Below, one piece after another: positions 18,797-27,515 of a stretch of 54,244 nucleotides of DNA. Both the position numbers and the translations under genes were made by a program. Where the stretch lies: positions 1 to 54,244 of the forward strand of contig NZ_PDKC01000020.1 in NCBI RefSeq assembly GCF_004116495.1. Reading direction: 5' to 3'. Each line of letters opens with the position of its first letter. The stretch's first letter is position 1. This DNA comes from Arcobacter sp. CECT 8985 (GTDB lineage: Bacteria; Campylobacterota; Campylobacteria; Campylobacterales; Arcobacteraceae). The notes under the pieces are model-generated. The model saw nothing but the letters and a program-made list of their open reading frames with translations. It was not told where the DNA came from and did no database searches.

Positions 18797-19480
18797 ATGA
18801 GAATTTTAATTATTGAAGACGAGATAACTTTAAACAGAACACTGCAGGAAGGGCTAACTGACTTTGGTTATCAAGTAGATGCAGCTGAAAATTACAAAGA
18901 TGCAGAATACTTTATTGATATTAGAAATTATGATTTAGTACTTACAGACTGGATGTTACCAGATGGTGATGGTATTGAATTATGTAAAATAGTAAAAAAT
19001 AGAAGTTCAAGAACTGCAGTTGTAATTATTTCAGCAAGAGATGATAAAGAAAGTGAAATTGAAGCACTTAAATCTGGTGCAGATGACTATATCAAAAAAC
19101 CATTTGATTTTGATATTTTATTAGCAAGAATTGAAGCTAGATTAAGATTTGGAGGAACTAACGTTATTGAAATAGAAGACTTAGTAATTAATCCAGATGA
19201 AGAAAAAATTATTTATAATGATGAAGAGATTGAACTTAAAGGTAAACCTTTTGAAGTATTAACTCACTTAGCTAGACATAGAGATCAAATAGTTTCAAAA
19301 GAACAACTTTTAGATGCTATTTGGGAAGAACCAGAATTAGTAACTCCAAATGTTATTGAAGTTGCAATCAATCAAATTAGACAAAAAATGGATAAACCAT
19401 TAAATATTTCTACTATTGAAACAATTAGAAGAAGAGGATATAGATTCTGTTATCCTGAAGCACACGAAGACGCAGAATAA
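18797..19480 (+). CDS. OmpR-family response regulator, HsrA/CosR-like, with intact receiver
   Basis: A 227-residue response regulator. The C-terminal half (about 145-222), including 'LTHLARHRDQIVSKEQLLDA' and 'AINQIRQKMDKPL', is nearly identical from memory to HsrA (HP1043) of Helicobacter and CosR (Cj0355c) of Campylobacter, essential regulators of redox and metabolism. Those are orphans with degenerate receivers. Here the receiver is complete: E7/D8 acid pocket, phosphoacceptor D51 in 'LTDWMLPDGDG', S79, and K101 in 'KKPFD'. A kinase gene follows after 43 nt. The Shine-Dalgarno is AAGGAAC before ATG. Confidence 0.92.
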   Translation: MRILIIEDEITLNRTLQEGLTDFGYQVDAAENYKDAEYFIDIRNYDLVLTDWMLPDGDGIELCKIVKNRSSRTAVVIISARDDKESEIEALKSGADDYIKKPFDFDILLARIEARLRFGGTNVIEIEDLVINPDEEKIIYNDEEIELKGKPFEVLTHLARHRDQIVSKEQLLDAIWEEPELVTPNVIEVAINQIRQKMDKPLNISTIETIRRRGYRFCYPEAHEDAE

Positions 19481-19523
19481 AACTACTTAAATAATAAATT
19501 TAGACGCTATTTAAAGGATTAAT

Positions 19524-20816
19524 ATGAACACGAAGAGCATTTATAAACAGTTTTATCAAAAACTTATACTTGCAACTTCGCTGTTTATTACTACTTTATC
19601 TTTCATCTTTTATGGATACACTAAAGCTACAATTTATGAAGAACTAAAAGAGAGTTTAGTTGCTGATGCTCAACTTATATATAAAATAAGTAAGAGTAAA
19701 GATGCAAATAAAACAGACTTCAATATCATTACTCATACTGGTATTACTGTAGATTTAGTAACAAAAGAAAATTTAAATGAAATAAGCTTTAAAACTTTTG
19801 AAAAAGACTCAGATCATTATGTTGAACTACTTTATCCATTTGATATAAAAAGTAAAAAATTTATAAAAATAATTAAAAATATAAACTCATCTAGAGAAAT
19901 GTTAACAAAGATATTTAATAATTTACTATTTTTATCATTAGGTGGACTTATATTAGTTGTATTATATGCATTTACTGTATCTAAAACTCTATTAAGACCT
20001 ATTCTTTTAATAACTAAAAAACTTTCAAATATGAATGAAAATTATCTTACTCAGATAAAAAAAGATACTCTTCCTGTAGAGTTTCACCCTCTTGCAGATT
20101 CAATTAATTCCTTAACTAATAGAATTGAAACATATGTAAAATTTAAAAAAGAGTTATTTATAGGTGCTGCACATGAATTAAAAACACCATTGGCTGTAAT
20201 GAAACTAAAAAATGAAGTTACTCTAATGAAACAAAGAGAACCAGAAAAATACCAAGATACTTTAAAACTAACTATTAAACAAATTGATGACATGAATAGA
20301 ATGATTGGTTCTATTTTAGATATTGGTAGAGCAGAAGGTGCACAATTTGAAAAACCAACTGAGATTGATTTAGTTCAATATATGCAAAGAAAAACAAATG
20401 ATTATAGAATGTTAAGTGCTCAAAAGAAAATTACAATTACATTTTATGCAAATGTAAATTATTATAATACACTTTTACAAACAACTTTACTTAATCAAAT
20501 AATTCAAAACTTTGTTCAAAATGCAATTAAATTTACTCCTGAAAATCACAGTATTGCAATAAGACTTGAAAAAACGAAAGATTTTACTACAATTTCTGTA
20601 ACAGACGATGGTATTGGAATAAATGAAGATATTGATCTTTTTGCACCATTTAAAAGAATAGGAAATGAAACTGGTGCAGGTCTTGGATTGTTTTTAGCTA
20701 AAAATGCAGCTGATGCAATGGGAGCTAAAATATCTTTAGAAAATAGAAAAGATGGAAAACTAGGATGTGTTGCAAAACTAATGCTTTACAATAATCCTGT
20801 TTGTAAATTATCTTAA
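19524..20816 (+). CDS. sensor histidine kinase, partner of the HsrA/CosR-like regulator
   Basis: A 430-residue membrane kinase. Membrane helices at about 13-32 and 133-155 enclose a periplasmic domain of about 100 residues without a recognisable fold. A HAMP-like segment follows 'LLRPILLITKKL'. The H-box is 'FIGAAHELKTPLAVMKLK', the N-box 'NFVQNAIKFTPE', the G1 box 'DDGIGI' and the G2 box 'GAGLGLFLAKNAADAMG'. All catalytic parts are present, so it should autophosphorylate and act on the adjacent regulator. The ATG has AAGGATTAAT upstream. Its end overlaps the convergent CoA-binding gene by 4 nt. Confidence 0.92.
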   Translation: MNTKSIYKQFYQKLILATSLFITTLSFIFYGYTKATIYEELKESLVADAQLIYKISKSKDANKTDFNIITHTGITVDLVTKENLNEISFKTFEKDSDHYVELLYPFDIKSKKFIKIIKNINSSREMLTKIFNNLLFLSLGGLILVVLYAFTVSKTLLRPILLITKKLSNMNENYLTQIKKDTLPVEFHPLADSINSLTNRIETYVKFKKELFIGAAHELKTPLAVMKLKNEVTLMKQREPEKYQDTLKLTIKQIDDMNRMIGSILDIGRAEGAQFEKPTEIDLVQYMQRKTNDYRMLSAQKKITITFYANVNYYNTLLQTTLLNQIIQNFVQNAIKFTPENHSIAIRLEKTKDFTTISVTDDGIGINEDIDLFAPFKRIGNETGAGLGLFLAKNAADAMGAKISLENRKDGKLGCVAKLMLYNNPVCKLS

Positions 20817-21241
20817 AATAGTGCTTCGTGCTCTATTTTTGTACAATTATTTTGAACTACGTTCATACCAGCTTTTAGTGCTTTGTTTGCTGCATCATTA
20901 TTTACTAAGCCAAGTTGAGTCCAAATAGTATTTATATCACCTCTTTTTATAGATTCATCAACAATTTTATCAATTACTTCAGGCTTTCTAAATATATCTA
21001 CCATATCAACTTTAAAAGGGATATCACTTAAATGTCTATATACTTTCTCACCTAATATCTCATCTTCTTTAGGATATACAGGGAAAATAGTAAACCCAGC
21101 ATTCTTTAAATATTTAGCAACTTTATTGCTTGCTTTAGAAGGATCAGGAGAACAACCAATAACTGCAATTGTTTTTGTATTTTGAAAAATGCTCTTAATT
21201 TCATCTTTATTTGAATTTATTGTTGCAAATTCACACTCCAT
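20813..21241 (-). CDS. CoA-binding domain protein (YccU-like)
   Basis: A 142-residue Rossmann-fold protein of the CoA-binding/YccU family. 'IAVIGCSPDPSKASNKVAKYL' near residue 30 is the nucleotide-binding loop, 'FPVYPKEDEILGEKVYRHLSDI' follows, and 'VDIFRKPEVI', 'TIWTQLGLVNNDAA' and 'VVQNNCTKIEH' complete the family pattern. The physiological role of these stand-alone proteins is not established. The Shine-Dalgarno is AAGGAGA. The 3' ends of this gene and the plus-strand kinase overlap by 4 nt. Confidence 0.88.
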   Translation of the reverse strand: MECEFATINSNKDEIKSIFQNTKTIAVIGCSPDPSKASNKVAKYLKNAGFTIFPVYPKEDEILGEKVYRHLSDIPFKVDMVDIFRKPEVIDKIVDESIKRGDINTIWTQLGLVNNDAANKALKAGMNVVQNNCTKIEHEALF

Positions 21242-21307
21242 TATTTCTCCTTAATCATTTAATTTGTCATATATTATAACATTTATTCAAAAAGATTAAT
21301 AAATTAA

Positions 21308-22455
21308 ACAGTATTATCTAAAGATTATAAATATTTAAGAACTATTGCTTTTACTCAAATACATTTTCATTTACCAAATAATCACTCTTTTTTAAGATTA
21401 CATAAACCAAATATATATAATGATGATTTAACTAATTCAAGATACAGTGTAAATTATGTAAATAAATATAAAAAGAAAATATCTGGTTTAGAAATGGGAA
21501 ATATTTTTCTAGGTTTTAGGTATGTATATCCATTATTTGAACATGGCAAATATATAGGAAGTGTTGAAACTTCTTTAGGAATAGAAGCATTTACAAATAG
21601 ATTAGAAAAACTATACAATATAAAAGTAAAAAATGAAAACAAATTATCTCATAAAATAGTTACATTTTTACAATTAAAAAATATTGAAAACAAAAATATT
21701 GGATATTTTGTAATATACAAAAAGAATAATAAACTTGAGAAAATAGAAGAAGAAGTTACAAAAGAATATTTTGCATTTAATTTAATAAATATACTTGTTT
21801 TTTATTAATATATAGGGAAATGTCAAAAAAAAGTGTTTTAAGAAAAATTGTAAAAGAAAAAACTTTGGAACTTAATTTATTAAACTCCTATTTAAAATAA
21901 AAAATAAAAAATGAAGTTTTAAAGAGTAAAAAGCAAGAAGAAAAACTGCATGAATATGAAAAGATGGCCGATATGGCTGAACTCATAGGCAACATTGCAC
22001 ATCAATGGAGACAACAAGTGATATTTCTGTATCTGCTTCTGGATTAAAAATAGCAGATGAATTAAATATCTTAAAAAAAGAAGATATTAATGAATATACA
22101 AATGTAATAATTAAAAATACAAAATATTTATCAAATACTATTGATATATTTTCAGAATATATCAGTGGTAATTCAAAAGAAGAGAATATTAATATTCAAT
22201 ACTTTTTAAATCAAACATTAAATTTTGAAGAAGCTAATTTAAAAAATCATAATATAAAATTATTAGAGATAAGGAATTGATTCAAAGATTATAAATAAAA
22301 TATTTGATCCATATTTTACTACAAAACACCAAGCGCAAGGTGTTGGATTAGGTTTACATATTGCAAGAAGAATTGCAATAAATAAATTAAAAGCAGAATT
22401 AAAAATAGAAAATAGTAATATTGGAGTTTGTGCTACTATAAAAATACCATATTAA
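21308..22455 (+). pseudogene. decayed dCache sensor histidine kinase
   Basis: Fragments of one kinase can be read in order but in different frames. From 21308 to 21808 a frame encodes 'HLPNNHSFLRLHKPN', 'SRYSVNYVNKYKKKISGLE' and 'FRYVYPLFEHGKYIGSVETS', typical of the double-Cache sensor of Campylobacterota kinases, and stops at 21808. After a stretch with stops, 'MAELIGNIAHQWRQ' (21960-22013) is the H-box. The frame then shifts to 'ISVSASGLKIADELN' and ends at 22280. A last piece (22273-22455) reads 'IINKIFDPYFTTKH' and 'GVGLGLHIARRIAINKL'. The ATP-binding N-box and part of G1 are missing, so there is an internal deletion as well as frameshifts. No valid start codon or membrane segment is left at the 5' end. 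Confidence 0.85.
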
Positions 22456-22463
22456 GGATTATA

Positions 22464-22811
22464 ATGAAAATACCAAATAATGCTAAAAAAATTAATTTAG
22501 AAAATACAACTGTTGATTTTTTTGAATTTGAAAAAGAGAATATTGTTCATGTATATTTTGATAGCTCTATTTGTGCTGTTCCTGAACCTATGATAAATGC
22601 AATGGCTGGACTAAAATATATTAATCATACAAACAAAAAATTGATAATGAAAAACCACCAAATTCCTACAGGATTATTTCCTAAAATTGACAATAGTTTT
22701 AACTTTGAAATACAAAGATTAGAAGATAATAATGTACTTGTAATATTTAGCTATATAGAAGATTCATTAGGGGAAGTAGACTTTAATAATAACAGTTGTT
22801 CAGGGATTTAG
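22464..22811 (+). CDS. hypothetical protein downstream of the kinase pseudogene
   Basis: A 115-residue soluble protein I do not recognise. It begins 'MKIPNNAKKINLENTTVDFF' and contains 'DSSICAVPEPMINAM' and the C-terminal 'NNNSCSGI'. There is no signal peptide or membrane helix. The ATG at 22464 has AAGGATTATA upstream; the frame extends 12 codons further upstream, but that part is the tail of the decayed kinase. It lies 8 nt after the pseudogene, suggesting it was once its operon partner yet has stayed intact. Its stop abuts that of the convergent DHH gene. Confidence 0.65.
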   Translation: MKIPNNAKKINLENTTVDFFEFEKENIVHVYFDSSICAVPEPMINAMAGLKYINHTNKKLIMKNHQIPTGLFPKIDNSFNFEIQRLEDNNVLVIFSYIEDSLGEVDFNNNSCSGI

Positions 22812-22827
22812 CTATAAATTAGCTAAA
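22807..22827. terminator. hairpin at convergent stops of the hypothetical and DHH genes
   Basis: TTTAGCTA and TAGCTAAA form a perfect 8-bp stem with a 5-nt loop, followed on the plus strand by CCTTTTAATTTTT. It contains both stop codons of genes that have no gap between them. Confidence 0.6.
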
Positions 22828-23867
22828 CCTTTTAATTTTTCTTGCATATAGTTTTTTACTTGAAAATAATCAATAGTCTCTTTAAAATCTTCAAATTTTG
22901 CACCACTTGCATTTACATGACCACCACCATTTGCTAACTTTTCAGCCATATATGAAACATCAACTTTTCCATCTGCTCTAAATGAAGCATTTCCTTTTTT
23001 ACTAATATCTATAAAAAAATCAAAATCAGGATTTGCTTTTAAAAATGCATTTGCAGGAATTGAGATTGAACCTAATGTATAAGTTAATAAACCTTTATGT
23101 TCTTTATAATATACAGTTAAATCATCTTTAATATTATCTAATGAATGTACTAAAAATGAAGCACTTAAATTATCTAGAGTATTATCAACTCCATTCGTAT
23201 TTAAAAACTGTTTTTTTAATTTATGAATATCATCATCAAGTTTTATATTTGCATCTTTTTTATCTAAATATTTAGCTGATTGTTTTAATAAATATAATCT
23301 AAAATCTCTATTTAAATCAGCGAATAAAACATTATTAATTTCTCTTACTTTACTAATCATAGTTAATAAAACTTTTCCAAACTCAAAATTAAATGTTTCA
23401 TCATCCAGCCAAATATCAATTGCATTAACACAAGCAATTAAAGGATTAATCCACTCATCATTTGATGAAAAACCACCATAATTTTTATTTAAATAATCAT
23501 AAGTAATTTTAGCAGCACATCGAGTAGTATCTAAATAATACCAAGTAAAAGTATCTGCACTTTTTTGTCCTGATGCATGGTGATCTAAAACTTGAAGTTT
23601 TATTTTATATCCATTCTTATTTAGATTATCAATACTTTTATTTAAATCTTTTGATTCTTGATAAGTAAGATTTAAATCTGTAATCAGAAGAAAAATATCT
23701 TCTTGTTTATTCTCTTCATTTATTAATTCAAGTACTTTCTTTATAGTTAATTTTACTTCAAGTCCATAATTAGCATTAAAATAAATAGCATTGTTAAAAA
23801 GTTCTTTTGTTAATAATTGACAAGAGTATCCATCTAAATCTGTATGTGAGATGTGGAATAATTTCAT
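22812..23867 (-). CDS. DHH-family phosphoesterase
   Basis: A 351-residue DHH/DHHA1 protein. The N-terminal metal site shows as 'HISHTDLDGYS' (about 5-15) and 'LITDLN' (about 62-67). The DHH motif proper is 'VLDHHASG' (about 94-101), and the DHHA1 substrate-binding motif is 'NGGGHVNASGAKF' near 315. Members are manganese-dependent phosphodiesterases acting on nanoRNA, cyclic dinucleotides or related substrates; which applies here cannot be read. It overlaps the Rrf2 gene by 4 nt (ATGA), so the two are translationally coupled. Confidence 0.88.
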   Translation of the reverse strand: MKLFHISHTDLDGYSCQLLTKELFNNAIYFNANYGLEVKLTIKKVLELINEENKQEDIFLLITDLNLTYQESKDLNKSIDNLNKNGYKIKLQVLDHHASGQKSADTFTWYYLDTTRCAAKITYDYLNKNYGGFSSNDEWINPLIACVNAIDIWLDDETFNFEFGKVLLTMISKVREINNVLFADLNRDFRLYLLKQSAKYLDKKDANIKLDDDIHKLKKQFLNTNGVDNTLDNLSASFLVHSLDNIKDDLTVYYKEHKGLLTYTLGSISIPANAFLKANPDFDFFIDISKKGNASFRADGKVDVSYMAEKLANGGGHVNASGAKFEDFKETIDYFQVKNYMQEKLKGLANL

Positions 23868-24265
23868 GAAGCGATGTCCTTTAGAGTTAGATTCTCTAAA
23901 AAAACATTTATTTCTGATTGTAAATTATTTAGTAAAGGCCAAATTGTACAAGTATTTGCAAGATCAGAAGGACAAGATTTTTCAGAAGGAGAACATTCAA
24001 AAACTGAAGGTATTCTCTCTTCTGCTGCCTTTGTTATTTCTAATATTGTTAATTTGTCATATGCTTTTTTAAGAGCGAACCCTCCATTAACACCTCTATG
24101 AGATACAACAATATCATTTTTTGCTAAGTTTTGCATTACTTTTGCTAAAAATGATTTTGATATATTTAATTCTTTAGATAGCACATCTACATTTTTTGGT
24201 TTATCACTTTTTGCAATAGATACTAAAGAAAGAAGTGCGTATTCGCTCTTTTTTGTTAATAACAT
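23864..24265 (-). CDS. Rrf2-family transcriptional regulator with three cysteines
   Basis: A 133-residue winged-helix regulator. 'EYALLSLVSIA' and 'LNISKSFLAKVMQNLAKNDIV' form the Rrf2 helix-turn-helix, and 'RGVNGGFAL' is the wing. Cysteines at 91, 98 and 106 (C-X6-C-X7-C) sit where IscR-type proteins hold an iron-sulfur cluster, so it probably senses Fe-S status, nitric oxide or oxygen. The ATG has AGGA upstream. It is coupled to the DHH phosphoesterase gene downstream, which may be a target or simply share its operon. Confidence 0.88.
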   Translation of the reverse strand: MLLTKKSEYALLSLVSIAKSDKPKNVDVLSKELNISKSFLAKVMQNLAKNDIVVSHRGVNGGFALKKAYDKLTILEITKAAEERIPSVFECSPSEKSCPSDLANTCTIWPLLNNLQSEINVFLENLTLKDIAS

Positions 24266-24364
24266 AATTTTCCTAACTAAATTTTAATAATCATATTCTA
24301 CTAGAAGTAAAATTAATATTAATTTTTTTTGTAAACTAACTTTTCTTTTTATAAAAAATTTAAA

Positions 24365-24398
24365 AAAAAAGGTTGCAAGATAACTTGCAACCTTTTTT
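24365..24398 (-). terminator. rpsO terminator
   Basis: AAAAAAGGTTGCAAG, loop ATAA, CTTGCAACCTTTTTT: a perfect 15-bp stem with U-tracts in both directions, just downstream of rpsO and upstream of the Rrf2 promoter region. Confidence 0.9.
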
Positions 24399-24428
24399 CT
24401 TTACTATAATAAATATATAAAATAATAA

Positions 24429-24701
24429 TTATTTAGCTCTGATTCCTAATTCTGCAACTACTGCAGTAAATCTATCATAATCAGTTTTTTTAAGGTATTG
24501 TAAAAGTCTTTTTCTTTTACCAACCATTTTTAAAAGACCTAATCTTGAAGAGTGATCTTTTTTATTTGTTTTTAAATGTTCAGTTAATACTCTAATTTGC
24601 TCTGTTAATAAAGCAACTTGGATTTCTGAAGAACCTGTATCGTTATCTTGTCTTTTGAACTTTGCAATAATATTTGCTTTTACGTCCTGATCTAAAGCCA
24701 T
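24429..24701 (-). CDS. rpsO: 30S ribosomal protein S15
   Basis: S15 has 90 residues here, the usual length, and binds the central domain of 16S rRNA. '[16 protein letters not shown]' and '[29 protein letters not shown]' are the conserved helices. The Shine-Dalgarno is a full AGGAGGT. It is monocistronic, with its own promoter and strong terminator. Confidence 0.98.
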   Translation of the reverse strand: MALDQDVKANIIAKFKRQDNDTGSSEIQVALLTEQIRVLTEHLKTNKKDHSSRLGLLKMVGKRKRLLQYLKKTDYDRFTAVVAELGIRAK

Positions 24702-24728
24702 AATGACCTCCTAATAGGTATATATTCT

Positions 24729-24754
24729 CACAATTATTGTGGTCGTGAATTATA
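24729..24754 (-). promoter_or_regulatory. rpsO promoter and 5'-leader palindrome
   Basis: On the minus strand TATAAT at 24754-24749 predicts a start near 24742. The next bases (24741-24729) are the palindrome CACAATAATTGTG with 6-bp arms. The rpsO mRNA would therefore open with a small stem-loop, a possible stability or autoregulation element. Confidence 0.4.
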
Positions 24755-24819
24755 TTGAAAATAATATTAAAGTTAGATTAAGCTAAATATGATTAAATTC
24801 TCTTATTAAGGGAGAAAAA

Positions 24820-25611
24820 ATGAATATAATAGATTTTGAAAATATTCATGTTGGATATGATGAAAAAATAGTATTAAAAGAGTTAAATTTAAAAATAAAA
24901 CAAAATGAACATTGGGCAATTTTGGGTTCAAATGGTTGTGGAAAATCAACACTTATAAAACTAATGTTATCTGAACTACATCCAAGAAAACAGTATAAAT
25001 ATAAAAAAGAAATTATGGGTAAAGAAAGATACTCAATCTTTGAATTAAAAAAAGATTTAGGAATAATAACAAATGATTTACATAACTATTTTGAAAAAAA
25101 TGCTGGTTATTTATCTGGATATGAAGTGGTATTAAGTGGTTTTTATAGTTCTATTGGTATTTTTAAACATCAAGATTTCACTCAAAAACAACACGATAAA
25201 GCAATACAAACTATTGAATTTTTAGAAATTGAAGAATTAAAAAATAAATTAGTTTCTAAAATGTCAACAGGACAATTAAGAAAATGCATCATTGCACGAG
25301 CCTTAATTCATAATCCAAAGGCATTTATATTAGATGAACCAACAGTAGGTTTAGATATAAAAGCACAAGATAATTTTATTAAACTACTTAGAAAATTATC
25401 TAAAAATAGTTCAATTGTCTTAGTAACACACCATATTGAAGAGATTTTTAAAGAAATAAACAAAGTTGCATTAATTCATGATAATACTATATATAAAAGT
25501 GGGAATAAAAATGAAATTTTAACAAGTGAAAATTTATCAAAAATATTTGATATAAATATTACACTTGATGAACAAAATGATAGATATTTTATAAAAAGTA
25601 TCAATAACTAA
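24820..25611 (+). CDS. ABC transporter ATP-binding protein
   Basis: A 263-residue single ABC ATPase. It has Walker A 'LGSNGCGKSTLIKLM' (about 34-48), the signature 'STGQLRKCIIARALIH' (about 150-165), Walker B 'AFILDEPTVGLD' and the switch His in 'VTHHIEE'. The signature is STGQ rather than LSGGQ, as in some ModF/YlmA-like ATPases. No permease gene adjoins it; the downstream gene has only two membrane helices. Substrate unknown. The Shine-Dalgarno is AAGGGAG. Confidence 0.9.
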   Translation: MNIIDFENIHVGYDEKIVLKELNLKIKQNEHWAILGSNGCGKSTLIKLMLSELHPRKQYKYKKEIMGKERYSIFELKKDLGIITNDLHNYFEKNAGYLSGYEVVLSGFYSSIGIFKHQDFTQKQHDKAIQTIEFLEIEELKNKLVSKMSTGQLRKCIIARALIHNPKAFILDEPTVGLDIKAQDNFIKLLRKLSKNSSIVLVTHHIEEIFKEINKVALIHDNTIYKSGNKNEILTSENLSKIFDINITLDEQNDRYFIKSINN

Positions 25612-25623
25612 AATAGGAATAAA

Positions 25624-26460
25624 ATGTTAAATATTACATTAAAAAAACAAATTATAAATAAAATATTTATGCTAGTAGCTTTTTCAATTTTTGCTCTTGT
25701 TATGTATCAAGGATATATAAAAGAAGGTGGGGTGTATACTATATTATTAATATTAAGTTTTTTTCTTATTGCTTTTCAAGTGGCATCAATACTTTATGTA
25801 ATTTGTATAAAAAGAACATTAGAATTAAAAATTGACGAAAATATAATATCATGGGTAATTTTTGATAATAAAAAAGTTCATAAAGATATCAAAATAAAAC
25901 TTGATGAAATAAAACAAACAAAAACAGAAATTAATTATCTAACTGGAAATATCTATTCAAATTTTACAATTACTTTTACATTAAAAGATAATTCAACCGT
26001 AGAATTAACAGATGGATTGTTGTATGATATTGGACTTGAAAAAGCAGAAGAAATTTCCACTTATATGTTAAATCATAATTTAGGTGATGAAATTGATGTG
26101 GAATTTGCAAATTTGATTAAAAAATTAAATATTGATGTAAAAAAAGAGCAAAAATTTAATAAGAAAGATGAAAATTATTATATTTTAGGAATAATCTCAA
26201 AAAATAGAAAAGAGTTTTTAGCATTAAGACTTCAAATTGAAGCGATATATTCACAATACACAAATGTTAAGAAAAATACTAATAACGAATATTTAGTAGA
26301 AAATAGTGAAAATAAAGATAGTTATATCCATCTAAAAGCTAATCCTATTGGGTATATGATAAAGTTTTATAAAGTAGATAAAAAGCCTGATTTTAAAATG
26401 TTAAATGAGTTTAAAGGTATCACTATCAAAAATAAGCTAGCAAATATAATTAAAGGCTAA
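25624..26460 (+). CDS. hypothetical membrane protein next to the ABC ATPase
   Basis: 278 residues, not recognised. Two membrane helices lie at about 13-30 and 38-62. A cytoplasmic part of about 215 residues follows, rich in Lys and Glu, with a beta-rich stretch like a PH-domain ('ISWVIFDNKKVHKDIKIKL'). It is 12 nt after the ABC ATPase gene and shares its transcript. It is too small to be a full permease, so it is either a regulator of the ATPase or unrelated. A hairpin follows its stop. Confidence 0.75.
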   Translation: MLNITLKKQIINKIFMLVAFSIFALVMYQGYIKEGGVYTILLILSFFLIAFQVASILYVICIKRTLELKIDENIISWVIFDNKKVHKDIKIKLDEIKQTKTEINYLTGNIYSNFTITFTLKDNSTVELTDGLLYDIGLEKAEEISTYMLNHNLGDEIDVEFANLIKKLNIDVKKEQKFNKKDENYYILGIISKNRKEFLALRLQIEAIYSQYTNVKKNTNNEYLVENSENKDSYIHLKANPIGYMIKFYKVDKKPDFKMLNEFKGITIKNKLANIIKG

Positions 26461-26477
26461 GTAAAACTTAGCCTTTA
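26451..26477. terminator. hairpin between convergent membrane-protein gene and moaA
   Basis: TAAAGGCTAAG, loop TAAAA, CTTAGCCTTTA: a perfect 11-bp stem containing the stop codon of the plus-strand gene and ending just before the moaA stop. Confidence 0.7.
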
Positions 26478-26481
26478 TAAA

Positions 26482-27450
26482 TCAACCACCTGTTTTATAA
26501 AATGCTCTAGCAGATGTTTCACCATTGTCATCTTCGGACCATTTATTTTTTTCTGGTTTATTTTTTAATACTTTTTTCAAAATTTCAACTGCTTCATCTA
26601 TATTATTACTTTCAACTGCATCTTTTATACTTAAAGCATCTTCAAAATATAAACAAGGAATCAAAAAACCTTCTGCTGTTAATCTAATTCTATTACAGTC
26701 TGAACAAAAATCTGCTTTGTGTGGTTCTATTATTCCAAATTCATATCCATCTTCTAGTTTATAATTTTGAGATGGCGAACTTCCATCTCTTATTACTGGT
26801 TCAAACTTATATTTTGAAGCTATAATCTCTTGAATTTGTTGTGAATTCAATCCTTTTGCACTATCTTTTGCATGATGATTTTCCATAAATTCTATATATC
26901 TAATAGTATAATTTCTTTCTTTGCAATATTCTAAAAGATCAACTAATTCTTTATCATTTATACCTTTCATAGGTACACAATTTATTTTTACTTTTAAGCC
27001 AGCTTTTGATGCTGCTTCTATTCCCTCTAAAACTTTATTTAATACATCTTTTTGTGCAATTTTATGTGCAACTTCAGGTATTAAAGTATCTAAAGAGATA
27101 TTAACTCTTTTAAGACCTGCATCTTTTAATTTTTGAGCAACTTTAGGTAATAAAAATCCATTTGTTGTTATTGCTAAATCTATATCATTTTTATAATCAT
27201 ATATCATTTTTATAAAAGAGTCTAATCCTTCTCTTAATAGAGGCTCACCCCCAGTAATTCGAACTTTCTTAACACCTTCATCAATTGAAACTTTTATAAA
27301 TTTAAATAAATCTTCATATGAAAGTAGATTCTCTTTTGGTACCCATGAAAATGGTTTTTCAGGCATACAATATTGACACCTAAAATTACATCTTTCTGTT
27401 ACTGAAACTCTTAAATAATCTACAACTCTATTGTGTCCATCTATTAACAT
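26482..27450 (-). CDS. moaA: GTP 3',8-cyclase, molybdenum cofactor biosynthesis
   Basis: This radical-SAM enzyme starts molybdopterin synthesis from GTP. The SAM cluster motif is '[17 protein letters not shown]' (Cys at about 17, 21, 24), with '[17 protein letters not shown]' after it. The C-terminal cluster is '[20 protein letters not shown]'. The C-terminus ends in GG, as it should. I use the ATG at 27450 (322 residues) with AGTGAG 8 nt upstream; a TTG at 27471 would add seven residues. Nitrate reductase NapA, 4 kb away, needs the cofactor. Confidence 0.96.
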   Translation of the reverse strand: MLIDGHNRVVDYLRVSVTERCNFRCQYCMPEKPFSWVPKENLLSYEDLFKFIKVSIDEGVKKVRITGGEPLLREGLDSFIKMIYDYKNDIDLAITTNGFLLPKVAQKLKDAGLKRVNISLDTLIPEVAHKIAQKDVLNKVLEGIEAASKAGLKVKINCVPMKGINDKELVDLLEYCKERNYTIRYIEFMENHHAKDSAKGLNSQQIQEIIASKYKFEPVIRDGSSPSQNYKLEDGYEFGIIEPHKADFCSDCNRIRLTAEGFLIPCLYFEDALSIKDAVESNNIDEAVEILKKVLKNKPEKNKWSEDDNGETSARAFYKTGG

Positions 27451-27515
27451 TATTTTCTCACTTTTTTTCAAAAATATTTTAAAAGCTTAATATAATTAAA
27501 CTTAAATAAAAAAAA

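Noticed and set aside
24266-24364. Possible small RNA in the gap between rpsO and the Rrf2 gene
   Set aside because: The hairpin there is simply the rpsO terminator; no promoter with a matching start was seen.
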